64,000 nucleotides of DNA from Saccharothrix luteola (GTDB lineage: Bacteria; Actinomycetota; Actinomycetes; Mycobacteriales; Pseudonocardiaceae): assembly GCF_020859565.1 (NCBI RefSeq), contig NZ_JAJHUO010000007.1, positions 62,001-126,000 on the forward strand, in the 5' to 3' direction. Below the pieces are notes generated by a model. It was not told the DNA's origin. It saw only the letters and a program-made list of their open reading frames with translations, and did no database searches. How positions within the stretch are numbered: the stretch's first letter is position 1; every line of letters starts with the position of its first letter. Of this stretch, positions 43,112 through 51,176 are shown one piece after another. The position numbers were made by a program, and so were the translations under genes.

Positions 43112-45907
43112 TCACTGCCTTTCGTGTTCCATCACGCGCCGGGTGAGCTCCACCCGGCTGGACACGCCGAGCTTGGCGAACGCGTGCCGGAGGTGAGTGT
43201 CCACCGTGTGCGGGGACAGGAACAGCCGCTCGGCCGCCGCTCGGTTGCTCAACCCCTGCGCGACCAGCCGGGCCACCCGCATCTCAGCCTCGGTGAGGCT
43301 CGCCCAGCCCGTGCGCGCCGGGGTCGGGGCCGCCTGCGTCCGACGGCGGACGCCCAACGACCGCAGCGCTTTCAGCACCCGTGCGTGATCGCGGACGGCC
43401 CCGCACCGCGCGTACACGTCGAGCGCCTCGTCCAACAGCGACACGGCACTCGGGCGACGGCCCGCGGCGTGCTCCGCCGCAGCCAGGTCCTCCATCGCGG
43501 ACGCCAAGCCGAGCGGTCGCGGGCCGGACCGCTGCACCTCGACCGCTGAGCGGAGCAGGGCCGGATCGTCGCGCAGCAGCCCTTCGGCCTGGGCCGCGGC
43601 GCCGACGAGCGACGCGACCGCCGGGTTGTTCCGGGCGAGGAGGTCCATGGCCCGCACCGCCTCGCGGGCCCAGTCGTGGTGACCGGACTCCTGCGCGAGC
43701 CGCACCATCCACGGCGCCGCGGTGGGGTGGTGGACGAACAGCACGAACCGGCCCGGCAGCGCCTCGTAGTCGCCCCGCAGCACCTCGATCGCCGCGTCCG
43801 GGTCGCCGCGGGTGTGGTGCACGAGGGCGACCGCCCAATCGAGGTCCTCGGGCATGGCTCCGACGCCGGCGGCGAGCAGCGCCTTGGCCCGCTCGACGTG
43901 CTCGACCGCCTCGGGCAGCTCGTCGCGGTGCAGCGCGACCTCGGCGAGGATCGCGTACAGGCCCACGGCGGTCGCACGGGCCGACGTCCGCTCGGTGACC
44001 AGCAACCCGGCCTCGGCCTCCGCCTTCGCGTCGTCCAACCGCCCCGAGGCCAGCAGCAGTTCGGCGCGGTAGAAGTGCCACAGCGGCTGCGACCACACGG
44101 TGCCCGCCCGTTCGGCCTCCCGGCGGCCCCGCTCGTAGATCGCCTCGGCCTCCTGGAGCCGGTCGGCGCAGACCAGCGCGCGGCCCAGCCACAGCGCCGG
44201 GTGGCGCCAGCGCGCTTCGCCACCCGAGGTCTCGGCGAGCTCGGTCGCGTCCCTGGCCAGCTCGACGGACCGGTCGAGGTAGCCGCTGGACCGCGCCACC
44301 ACGCTGCGGGCGACGGCGCCGAACACCACCGCCGCCGGCTCGTCGGCCTCGGTGCCCACCCGCACCGCCTCGGCTCCTGCCTCATCGGCGCCGGCCAGGT
44401 CGTCGACGTAGAGCAGGGCGTGCGAGCGGACGGCGAGCAGCTGCGCCCGGGCCGCTGCCGGCACACCCGTCCTGGCCAGCGCGGCGGTGGTCGACTCGAC
44501 CACCGCGGAGTCCTCACCGGCGTGCTTCAGCGCCTCGGCGAGACCGACCAGGATGGCCGCTTCGCTCTCGACGTCCAAGCCCTGCCGCAACGCGCTGTCG
44601 GCGAGTTCGCGGGCCTGCACCAACCTGCCCGCGGCGGCCAGCAGCCTGACCACCTCGGCCAGCAGGGCCGGCCGGTCGGCGTCCGCGGGATCCATCAGGT
44701 CGAGGGCGTTGACCAGCAGTTCCGCCGCGGTGGCGGGGGTCCGCAGCGCGATGTCCGCCGCGGCCTCGCGCATCGTGTCGATGGCCGGCCGGTCGCCCTT
44801 GCGGGCGCTGCGGATCATGTGCTCCACGACTTCGACGACCGGGCGGCCCTCGTACCGCAGCACGGTCGTCGCCTCCCGGTGCAGCGCACGCCGAACCGCA
44901 CCCGACAGCGACTGGTACACGGCTTCGCGCAGCAGGTCGTGGGCGAACGCCAACTCGGCGCCGGAGTTCACCAGGATTCCCGCCCTGGTCGTCTCGTCCA
45001 CGGCGGTGAGCATCCGCGCGGTCGGGATGCCCGCCAGCCCGGCCGCCTCGTGCAAGCTGAACGACCGGCCGAGCACCGACGCCACGTCCAGCAGCCGCCG
45101 CGCGCTGGGGGTGAGGTCGCGCAGCCGGTGGTCGACCGCGCTGACGAAGGTGGACGGCAACTCGCCCTCGATCACCGTGGCCTTGCCGTCCCGCACGGCT
45201 ATGCGCCCGTCCTCGACCATCGTGATCAACAGCTGTTCGACCAGGAACGGGTTGCCGCCGCCGCGTTCGGCCAGCAGCAGCACCTCGGGGTCGGGTTCGG
45301 CGTCGAGCACGAGCGAGCACAACCTGCGCACCTCGGCCGGGGGCAGCGGTCCCAGCGTCAACCGCCGCGCGCCCTCCGACACGAGCCAGTCCACCGCTTC
45401 CCCGGCGTGGGACCCGGCTGGTTGGGGCCGCCGGGCGATCAGCCACAGGACTCCCGACGACCGCAACGCGGGCACGAGCGTGCGCAGCGCGAGCGCGGTC
45501 AGCTCGTCAGCCCACTGGGCGTCGTCCAGGAGGACGAGGAGCGACTGCCTGCCCGCGAACTCCTCGATCAGCTCGCCCAGGCGGTCGAGCTGGTAGAACC
45601 GGCTGCCCCGCAGGTCGGAGAGCGCTTCCACCGCGTCGGCGTCGAGCACCTGCGGCACCGTCGCGCGCAGCGCGCGGAGCAGCGCACCGAGAGGTGCGAT
45701 CCGGTCCAGCTCCGTGTGCCGGGCCTCGGCGACCACCATCCCCTTGGCCACCGCCTGCTCGGCGGCGGCCGCGAGCAACCTGCTCTTGCCGACCCCCGCG
45801 AGACCCTCGACGACCACGCAACCGCCCTTGCCCTGGGCGACCTCGGTCAACGTGACGGCGATGTCGGCCAGCCACTCGTCTCGGCCGACGATCGGAGCCT
45901 TGGTCAG
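43112..45907 (-). CDS. LAL-family LuxR regulator
   Basis: A large ATP-binding LuxR regulator of about 930 residues. The N-terminal segment APIVGRDEWLADIAVTLTEV leads to Walker A VVVEGLAGVGKSRLLAAAAE and Walker B LLVLLDDAQWADELTALAL. A long TPR-like helical middle follows. The C-terminal helix-turn-helix is SLTEAEMRVARLVAQGLSNR, AAAERLFLSPHTVDTHLRHA. The conserved GRDEWL segment lies upstream of the first possible TTG (45850). The best site is GGGGGAGG before a CTG at 45907, so I place the start there; this is uncertain. It probably activates the cluster together with the short LuxR protein. Confidence 0.87.
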   Translation of the reverse strand: MTKAPIVGRDEWLADIAVTLTEVAQGKGGCVVVEGLAGVGKSRLLAAAAEQAVAKGMVVAEARHTELDRIAPLGALLRALRATVPQVLDADAVEALSDLRGSRFYQLDRLGELIEEFAGRQSLLVLLDDAQWADELTALALRTLVPALRSSGVLWLIARRPQPAGSHAGEAVDWLVSEGARRLTLGPLPPAEVRRLCSLVLDAEPDPEVLLLAERGGGNPFLVEQLLITMVEDGRIAVRDGKATVIEGELPSTFVSAVDHRLRDLTPSARRLLDVASVLGRSFSLHEAAGLAGIPTARMLTAVDETTRAGILVNSGAELAFAHDLLREAVYQSLSGAVRRALHREATTVLRYEGRPVVEVVEHMIRSARKGDRPAIDTMREAAADIALRTPATAAELLVNALDLMDPADADRPALLAEVVRLLAAAGRLVQARELADSALRQGLDVESEAAILVGLAEALKHAGEDSAVVESTTAALARTGVPAAARAQLLAVRSHALLYVDDLAGADEAGAEAVRVGTEADEPAAVVFGAVARSVVARSSGYLDRSVELARDATELAETSGGEARWRHPALWLGRALVCADRLQEAEAIYERGRREAERAGTVWSQPLWHFYRAELLLASGRLDDAKAEAEAGLLVTERTSARATAVGLYAILAEVALHRDELPEAVEHVERAKALLAAGVGAMPEDLDWAVALVHHTRGDPDAAIEVLRGDYEALPGRFVLFVHHPTAAPWMVRLAQESGHHDWAREAVRAMDLLARNNPAVASLVGAAAQAEGLLRDDPALLRSAVEVQRSGPRPLGLASAMEDLAAAEHAAGRRPSAVSLLDEALDVYARCGAVRDHARVLKALRSLGVRRRTQAAPTPARTGWASLTEAEMRVARLVAQGLSNRAAAERLFLSPHTVDTHLRHAFAKLGVSSRVELTRRVMEHERQ

Positions 45908-45945
45908 CTGGATGGCCGCCTCCCCCTCGCACCATTCATGCCCGA

Positions 45946-45962
45946 CCCCGCACGTGATTGGT
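45946..45962 (-). promoter_or_regulatory. CACGTG site upstream of the LAL gene
   Basis: On the minus strand CCAATCACGTGCGGGG, core at 45951-45956, 49 bases before the proposed start. That is nearly the same spacing as in the short luxR promoter (47 bases). Confidence 0.4.
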
Positions 45963-46141
45963 GTGCTGGAAACCCGCAGGACGCACGGTGGTCCCAGCGC
46001 ATGTGAACGAGGTTAGCGCGCGGTGCTGATCCGGTTCAGCCGGACAGCGCGATTCCCGGGCACTCGCCCCGGACGGGTTTCGCGCCGCCGCGCGGTGATC
46101 AGCGCGTGGCGCGGTGTTCCGACCGACGTGGAATCCCGGCA

Positions 46142-47374
46142 TCAGTCGACGGGCGGAGGACGGTCCCAGACCGACGCCACCGCCACTGCCTGCTCCGGGT
46201 TCAACCGCGGATCGCACAGCGTGGTGTAGAGGCGCTCGCCCACGCGGTCGACCTCGGACTCGTCGGTCACGCACTCGTCCACGTCGGCCGGGGTCGTCTC
46301 CAGGTGCAGGCCACCGGGCACGCCTCCGCCCGCGAGCACCGCGCCCCGGAATTCCCGCACCTCGCGACGCAGGACGTCCAGCAAACGCGTCTTGCGCCCG
46401 TTCGGCGCGCGCACGGTGTTGCCGTGCATCGGATCGCAGAGCCAGATCACCGGGTGGCCGGCCGCGCGCACCGCCGACACCATCGCGGGCAGCCGGTCCG
46501 CCACGGAGGTGGCGCCGAACCGGGCGATCAGCGCGAGCCTGCCCGGTTCCCGGTCCGGGTCGAGCCTCTCGCACAGCGCGAGCAGGTCCGACCGGGTGAC
46601 CAGCGGACCGACCTTGCACGCGACCGGGTTGCGCACCGCCGCGAGCAGGTTGACGTGCGCGCCGTCCGGGTCGCGCGTGCGCTCGCCGATCCACGGCCAG
46701 TGCGTCGACGCCAGCATGAGGCGACCGGTGCCGTCGTGCCTGAGCAGGGGGACCTCGTAGTCGAGCACCAGCGCCTCGTGGCTGGCCCACACCGGCGGCC
46801 GCGCGGGTGCGGTGCCCGGACCGCGCCTCAGGTAGTCCATGGCGACACCGGCGGCTCGATAGCAGACCAGCATCCGCAGTGGATCCGCGCGCCGCCGGGA
46901 CAGCACGGGCTCAGGGCTGTTCACCATCGGCCCGCGGTACACCGGCAGGTCGACGTCGCCGTGCCGCTCCAGCGCCTGCGACCGGGGCTTGGCGAACTGC
47001 CCGGCGATCCGGCCCACCTGGACGACCGGCTTGCCGGACCCGACCCGCATCACCCCGGCGAGCGCGTCGAGCAGGCCGACCTTGCGGCCGAGCACCTCCG
47101 GCACGCACTCGTCCGGGTCCTCGGCGCAGTCCCCCGCCTGGATGACCTGCGCCCGACCCGCCGACACGTCGGCGAGGGCATCGCGCAACGCGTCCACCTC
47201 GGACCACCGGACGAGCCCGGGCATGCCGGCCAGGTCGGCGCGGACCTTGTCCACCAGCCAACCGTCGCCCCAGTCCGGTTGCTGGGCAGCCGGAAATGCC
47301 TTCCACTGGTCGAGGTCGGCGGCCGGGAACCGGAAGTCGAACGGCTCGGACAGTCTTCTCGCATCTCCGGACAC
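46142..47374 (-). CDS. phzC: class II DAHP synthase (PhzC-like)
   Basis: A 410-residue type II 3-deoxy-D-arabino-heptulosonate-7-phosphate synthase, first step of the shikimate pathway. Signatures are AQVIQAGDCAEDPDECVPEV, KPVVQVGRIAGQFAKPRSQ, WASHEALVLDYEVPL and PVIWLCDPMHGNTVRAPNGR. It is shorter than housekeeping mycobacterial-type enzymes (about 460 residues) and lacks most of the N-terminal extension linked to allostery, as in PhzC-type secondary-metabolism copies. It should raise chorismate supply for the PhzE-like enzyme. GTG start after GGGGGAAG; the open frame continues 40 codons upstream without a good site. Transcribed alone. Confidence 0.93.
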   Translation of the reverse strand: MSGDARRLSEPFDFRFPAADLDQWKAFPAAQQPDWGDGWLVDKVRADLAGMPGLVRWSEVDALRDALADVSAGRAQVIQAGDCAEDPDECVPEVLGRKVGLLDALAGVMRVGSGKPVVQVGRIAGQFAKPRSQALERHGDVDLPVYRGPMVNSPEPVLSRRRADPLRMLVCYRAAGVAMDYLRRGPGTAPARPPVWASHEALVLDYEVPLLRHDGTGRLMLASTHWPWIGERTRDPDGAHVNLLAAVRNPVACKVGPLVTRSDLLALCERLDPDREPGRLALIARFGATSVADRLPAMVSAVRAAGHPVIWLCDPMHGNTVRAPNGRKTRLLDVLRREVREFRGAVLAGGGVPGGLHLETTPADVDECVTDESEVDRVGERLYTTLCDPRLNPEQAVAVASVWDRPPPVD

Positions 47375-47825
47375 GCTTCCCCCATTGTCGCATTGTCTGC
47401 GGACGCACGTGATCAACCGGTAACACGACCCGAGGACGGACGGAGTTCGACGCGACGAGCACCCCGTCGTTGCGGCCGACCCCCAGCGGAGCACCCATGA
47501 TCTCGACTAGCAAAAGTAGCCCAAGCGACAATTCGCAGGTACTACTTGCTCGGGTAGTGTCGCCCACCCGTGCCGGCCCCTTCGGGCGCGGTCGACCGGC
47601 CGACCAGCACCGATCGGTGAGCGGAGCGGCCGGCGCGTCCGCCCCTCCGCGCTTCGATGCCGTGCCCCGATCCCGTCGTCGGGCGTCCTCGTCGGACACC
47701 ACCAACAGGGCAGGAAGATGTGCGGACTTTCATAATCTGGTGGAATCCCGTGAACACGGGATGCGACGGCGCTCACCGATCGGCACTCTTGAGAGTATGC
47801 GGAAACGGTCGGCGGAGCGACGGGG
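47375..47825. promoter_or_regulatory. divergent intergenic region between DAHP synthase and cupin genes
   Basis: About 450 bases without a convincing gene. CACGTG at 47406-47411 lies 37 bases before the DAHP synthase start. A CTTGCTCGGGTAGTGTC stretch near 47550 loosely mirrors AAAGTAGCCCAAGCGACA near 47513, suggesting a dyad. The cupin-side element is listed separately. Confidence 0.45.
47745..47770 (+). promoter_or_regulatory. cluster regulatory element upstream of cupin 1
   Basis: ATCCCGTGAACACGGGATG and the following bases align to the boundary element with about four mismatches in 26, same orientation. The core is CACGGG here, 71 bases before the start. GAGAGTATGC at 47790 may be a -10 region. 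Confidence 0.6.
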
Positions 47826-48266
47826 ATGACCTACGAGAATGATTCTCCAGCGCCGGAGGTGGTCTTCGTGCCGGCCGGTGAGGGAATTTCCCTGCTGGTC
47901 CCCGAGGAACCCTCACCGGAATCGGTCGGCGGTGCCGAACCCGCGCAGTACACGTACACCTTCATGGTGACGACCGACCAAGCGGGCAGGGCACTCGCCG
48001 TCGTGGACACGGTCGTGCCCGCGAGGGGCGGCCCACCCGAGCACGTGCACGACGACACGGACGAGTCGTTCTACGTGCTCAGTGGCGAGTTCGAGGTGCG
48101 CGCGGGAGAGCGGTCGTTCGTCATGAAGCCGGGCGACTACGCCTTGGTTCCCCGCGGCACCGCGCACGTCTGGCGGAACTCGGGCGACGAGGCCGGGCGG
48201 ATGATCCGCATCTACACGCCGGGCGGGCACGAGCGGTTCTTCTTCGCCGTCAGCAAGCTCGCGTGA
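47826..48266 (+). CDS. cupin-domain protein 1
   Basis: A 146-residue single-domain cupin. Motif 1 is GGPPEHVHDDTDESFYVLSG (two His and Glu) and motif 2 is GDYALVPRGTAHVWRNSG (one His), giving a complete 3-His/Glu metal site. An N-terminal beta segment (about 10-50) precedes it. Single cupins of this type include quercetin-dioxygenase-like and BacB-like isomerases. In an aminohydroxybenzoate cluster it could be a ring-cleaving or isomerising enzyme, or a non-catalytic binder. The ATG lies nine bases after GGAGCG, and a regulatory element precedes it. Ends at a 22-base terminator stem. Confidence 0.85.
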   Translation: MTYENDSPAPEVVFVPAGEGISLLVPEEPSPESVGGAEPAQYTYTFMVTTDQAGRALAVVDTVVPARGGPPEHVHDDTDESFYVLSGEFEVRAGERSFVMKPGDYALVPRGTAHVWRNSGDEAGRMIRIYTPGGHERFFFAVSKLA

Positions 48267-48278
48267 GGGCGAAGCCGG

Positions 48279-48332
48279 GGACCCCACGCCTGGTCCACCG
48301 GCCGGGTGGTCGGTGGACCAGGCGTGGGGTCC
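48279..48332. terminator. very strong bidirectional terminator
   Basis: A perfect 22-base inverted repeat (arms 48279-48300 and 48311-48332, starting GGACCCCACGCCTGG) with a 10-base loop, between the convergent cupin and nitroreductase genes. Confidence 0.92.
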
Positions 48333-48338
48333 GTGAGG

Positions 48339-48941
48339 TCAGTAGCTCCTGAACACCCGGTCGTAGGCGAGGCGCGGTTGGCGGTCGAACCACGCGTCCG
48401 GGCCCGGCTTGCCGAGGTTCACGACGACGAGGGCCTGGTGGCGGCCGGCGTCGAAGAACTCCTCAGTGACCTTGTCCGCGAAGAAGCCGGTCATCGGCCC
48501 GGCCGCCAGGCCGACCGCCCGTGCTCCGATGATGAAGTACCCGATCTGCAGGGTGGTGTTCAGCATCGCCGCTTCCAGCCGAGCCTCCTCCTTGGCGAAG
48601 AAGACGTCCTTCGCCTGGGGGAAGATCGGGAACACCTCGGGGAGCAACTCGTCGAACCGCAGGTCCGCGGCCAGGATGGCGGTCAGCGGGGCCGCCGCCG
48701 TCTTGGCCTGGTTGCTGTCCCACATGAGCGGGACCAGGCGGCTCTTCGCCTCCTCCGACCGGATCAGCGCCACCCGCAGCGGCTGCTGGTTGAACGAGGT
48801 GGGCGCCCACTTCACCAGGTCGTAGAGCGCGGCGATCTTCTCGTCGCCGACCGGTTCGTCGGTGAACGTGTTCGCCGTGCGCGCCTCGCGGAACAGCAGG
48901 TCCTGCGCCCGCTCGTCGAGCAGCACGTGGTTGGAGGACAT
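48339..48941 (-). CDS. nitroreductase-family protein (RutE/HadB-like)
   Basis: A 200-residue FMN-dependent nitroreductase-fold protein. It shows RTANTFTDEPVGDEKIAALY, DLVKWAPTSFNQQPLRVALI and ends RLAYDRVFRSY, which matches the RutE/HadB subgroup annotated as malonic semialdehyde reductases. In a cluster for aminophenols it may reduce a nitroso, nitro or quinone-imine species (inference). ATG after GGAAAGGAAA. It follows the second cupin gene by 55 bases in the same direction, and both lie behind the right-hand boundary element. Confidence 0.88.
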   Translation of the reverse strand: MSSNHVLLDERAQDLLFREARTANTFTDEPVGDEKIAALYDLVKWAPTSFNQQPLRVALIRSEEAKSRLVPLMWDSNQAKTAAAPLTAILAADLRFDELLPEVFPIFPQAKDVFFAKEEARLEAAMLNTTLQIGYFIIGARAVGLAAGPMTGFFADKVTEEFFDAGRHQALVVVNLGKPGPDAWFDRQPRLAYDRVFRSY

Positions 48942-48996
48942 CAGACATTTCCTTTCCAGCGCCATGCATGGTGATCAGCCGCTCGGATCCGGGGGA

Positions 48997-49527
48997 TCAG
49001 AGGTCCTCGGGGGAGCGGACTGCCGGGGTCAGCTGCTCGGTGTGGTGCTTCCGCCGGAGCTCGGCCACCGCCTCGCGCAGCAGCTCTTCATCGGACGGCG
49101 GGTCGGCGAGCAGGTCGGCGATCTCCTGCTGGTAGTGCTCGTGACCAGCGGGCGCCGCGATGAACAGCATCCGCATCGGGCCCGGGCCGGGGTTCCTGAA
49201 CGCGTGCGGCGTTCCGCTCGGGACGTACATCACGCTGCCGACCGTCGCCCGGGCCACCCGGGAGCCGTCGGCCGACTCCCAGTCCCGCCACGAGCCGGGC
49301 TCGCTCGTGCGCACCCGCGGCTCGAAGGCGAATAGCTCGAGCTCGCCCTCCAGCACGTAGAAGATCTCTTCGTGGTGGGCGTGGATGTGCGCCCCGACGT
49401 CGAACCCCGGACCGAACCTGCACTCGACCGCCAACAGGTTCGGCGTGTGCGCCTCACCCACCTTCAGGCTCAGCTGGTGGCCGATCGGCTTGCCCCCACC
49501 CGGCGACAGCACGAATCCATCGCTCAT
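48997..49527 (-). CDS. cupin-domain protein 2
   Basis: A 176-residue cupin. Motif 1 is GAHIHAHHEEIFYVLEGELE (His, His, Glu) and motif 2 is GSVMYVPSGTPHAFRNPG (His). It also has a C-terminal helix with LLREAVAELRRKHHTEQL that could mediate oligomerisation. The metal site is complete. Start MSDGFVLSPGGGKPIGHQLS is chosen because GGAGTGAAG precedes it. It heads a two-gene operon with the nitroreductase, 64 bases after the right-hand boundary element. Probable metal-dependent enzyme of tailoring; exact reaction unknown. Confidence 0.85.
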   Translation of the reverse strand: MSDGFVLSPGGGKPIGHQLSLKVGEAHTPNLLAVECRFGPGFDVGAHIHAHHEEIFYVLEGELELFAFEPRVRTSEPGSWRDWESADGSRVARATVGSVMYVPSGTPHAFRNPGPGPMRMLFIAAPAGHEHYQQEIADLLADPPSDEELLREAVAELRRKHHTEQLTPAVRSPEDL

Positions 49528-49590
49528 CTTCACTCCGTCGTGTGGTTCCCCTACCGAATGACACGACCAGCATTCCGAGGTGGGGCACGG

Positions 49591-49616
49591 CGCCACATCA
49601 CGTGTTCATGGGATCT
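49591..49616 (-). promoter_or_regulatory. 26-base cluster-boundary element, right copy
   Basis: Identical over 26 bases to the left copy (24214-24239), read on the minus strand. The CACGTG core (49599-49604) is 77 bases before the cupin 2 start. No copy was seen beyond it, so it marks the likely right edge of the regulated cluster. Confidence 0.75.
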
Positions 49617-49799
49617 CCACCGCTGACCACGTCCCCGACCGGCGCGCCTACGCGCCCTCCCTCGAACTGCTCCGCCGCGAACGACGACGCACCAACCCCC
49701 ACCCAGACGACGCCGACGCACCGCGCTTTCGAGCCTCGCGCTCGGACTGCACCGCGGCCGGGAACTTCGGCGGACCGCTCCGCGCCACGATCCCCATCG

Positions 49800-50117
49800 C
49801 GTCGGCGTGCACGACCGCGCTCAGCGAGTCGGTGACGGCGTGTGCGGCCCAGCCGATGTCGAGCCAGTGCCGGGTGCGGTCGTGGACGTCAACGACTCCA
49901 CCGCACGATCACCGACATCGTCCTGGGGTCCATTCCGGACGTCGCCATCAAGTACCTCGGTGACGGGGCCGTGTTCGCGTGCGGCCGGACCACACGACCG
50001 CGTCGGTCAACGCGGCATCATCGACTTCACGTGCTCGGCGGCGTCGACCACCGGTGAAGGCGATCTTCGTCGCCACCGCCACCGTGGGCGCGGCCAACCC
50101 GAGAGGCCGGTGACCTG
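49800..50117 (+). pseudogene. possible remnant of a nucleotide-cyclase-like gene
   Basis: The plus strand holds, in changing frames, GAVVDVNDST, then TITDIVLGSIPDVAIKYLGD followed by GAVFAC, then HTTASVNAA. The order Asp-Val near the start and Gly-Asp-Gly in YLGDGAVFAC resembles class III cyclase domains. At least two frameshifts would be needed to join them, and no start is clear. Bases 49620-49800 show no supported feature. Confidence 0.35.
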
Positions 50118-50313
50118 ATGTTCCTCATCCGCCTGCCGCTCGATCAGACAGCCGACGAACTGCGGCGGAAACATGAGCCACCGACGATCGGACGGCACCT
50201 GGCGGCCTGGAGGGTACGGTTGAGTCCATTCGAATTCCCGTGTACCACAACTGCCGACGAATTCTCGACACAGGACTCTCATGCCTTCAACCGACTGCCG
50301 CCGGCGCGCCACG

Positions 50314-50355
50314 CCGTGAATGGGGTCCGCCGAAATCGACGGACCCCATTCACGG
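50314..50355 (-). terminator. hairpin terminator after the HEAT-repeat gene
   Basis: A perfect 16-base stem (CCGTGAATGGGGTCCG / CGGACCCCATTCACGG) with a 10-base loop, about 40 bases past the stop of the minus-strand gene. Confidence 0.75.
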
Positions 50356-50393
50356 TGGCGGCTAGTTATTTCACTGTACAAGCGGTCTTGCTG

Positions 50394-51164
50394 CTATTCC
50401 TTTTCGTTCGCCGAACCGATGTCGCCTGCCCAAGTGGGCTCCAGTGGAGGCCGCTTGCCATCGAGCACCGCGTCGACAACCGCCACGGCATCGGCCGTCA
50501 ATCCAGACGAACGCCGCTCCTGGATCAACCGTTCCCGCAGAGGGTGGATGGACAGGGCAGCCGCCGCGTGCTCGACCACCTTCAGCCTGCGATCCGACAA
50601 ACAGCCGACGAGCGCGTCCGCCACCGCGTCCACCGCCTGGGGCCCCACCGCACCATCCCTCACAAGCCGCCGAATGGCATTGGTGGCCTCCAGCCGAACC
50701 CCCCACTTCCGGTCCCGCAACGCCGTCACGACGTGCGGCACCGCGACGGGGTCCGCCGTGTCACCAAGGGATAGCACAGCGAGGAGCCGACGGGTGGCGC
50801 GCCAGGACACCACATCCCGCGCGTAGTGCTCGACCGGCGACGCCAGCCGAAGCCGGGGAATCCCGTACAGCACACCCAATGGGTTGCGGTATGCCAGCCG
50901 CCGGAGCCAGCCGTCCACCGGATGTGACTTCCCCGGCTTTGATCGCCGGAATCGGTCGAGCACGTACGTCGGATCGCGATCGGGCCGCCGCTCCGCCAGT
51001 ACACGACAGAGCACCGACTCCACCCCAAGCGGTTGATCGTCGATCAGGGCCAGCATCCTCTCGTCGAGCCCGTCCTCGGTACTCTCGATCAGGAACCGGA
51101 TGTGGCCCAGCCGCTCTGGCGAGTCCACGTCCAGCACTGCGGCGAGAGCTGCGTCTGTCGACAA
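50394..51164 (-). CDS. HEAT-repeat protein, possible immunity protein of the Rhs toxin
   Basis: A 256-residue all-helical protein. The stretches LSLGDTADPVAVPHVVTALR, DRKWGVRLEATNAIRRLVRD and LSDRRLKVVEHAAAALSIHP follow the HEAT pattern of paired helices. No catalytic motif. It starts at a TTG with AGGAAG seven bases before, 13 bases after the end of the Rhs C-terminal frame on the same strand. That is the place where cognate immunity genes normally sit, so I infer immunity to the adjacent Rhs toxin tip. It appears intact even though the toxin gene is broken. Confidence 0.6.
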   Translation of the reverse strand: MSTDAALAAVLDVDSPERLGHIRFLIESTEDGLDERMLALIDDQPLGVESVLCRVLAERRPDRDPTYVLDRFRRSKPGKSHPVDGWLRRLAYRNPLGVLYGIPRLRLASPVEHYARDVVSWRATRRLLAVLSLGDTADPVAVPHVVTALRDRKWGVRLEATNAIRRLVRDGAVGPQAVDAVADALVGCLSDRRLKVVEHAAAALSIHPLRERLIQERRSSGLTADAVAVVDAVLDGKRPPLEPTWAGDIGSANEKE

Positions 51165-51176
51165 TCTGACTTCCTT

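Noticed and set aside
45850..45850. TTG at 45850 as start of the LAL regulator
   Set aside because: The conserved GRDEWL segment that opens LAL proteins lies upstream in the same frame, so translation must begin earlier.
43676..46006. A 776-codon plus-strand open frame opposite the LAL regulator
   Set aside because: Antisense shadow without motif; the LAL protein has Walker and helix-turn-helix motifs in the right order.
24301..49527. A complete phenazine cluster
   Set aside because: PhzF, PhzA/B and PhzG homologues are missing, and a DhbA-like dehydrogenase would divert DHHA to 3-hydroxyanthranilate.
24214..49616. The inverted 26-base repeats as ends of a transposon
   Set aside because: No transposase lies inside, no target duplication was seen, the copies sit at a fixed distance from start codons, and weaker copies occur at internal promoters. 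A regulatory role explains them better.
50118..50774. A 218-codon plus-strand open frame after the cyclase-like relic
   Set aside because: Its second half is antisense to the HEAT-repeat gene and it runs through that gene's terminator hairpin; no motif supports it.
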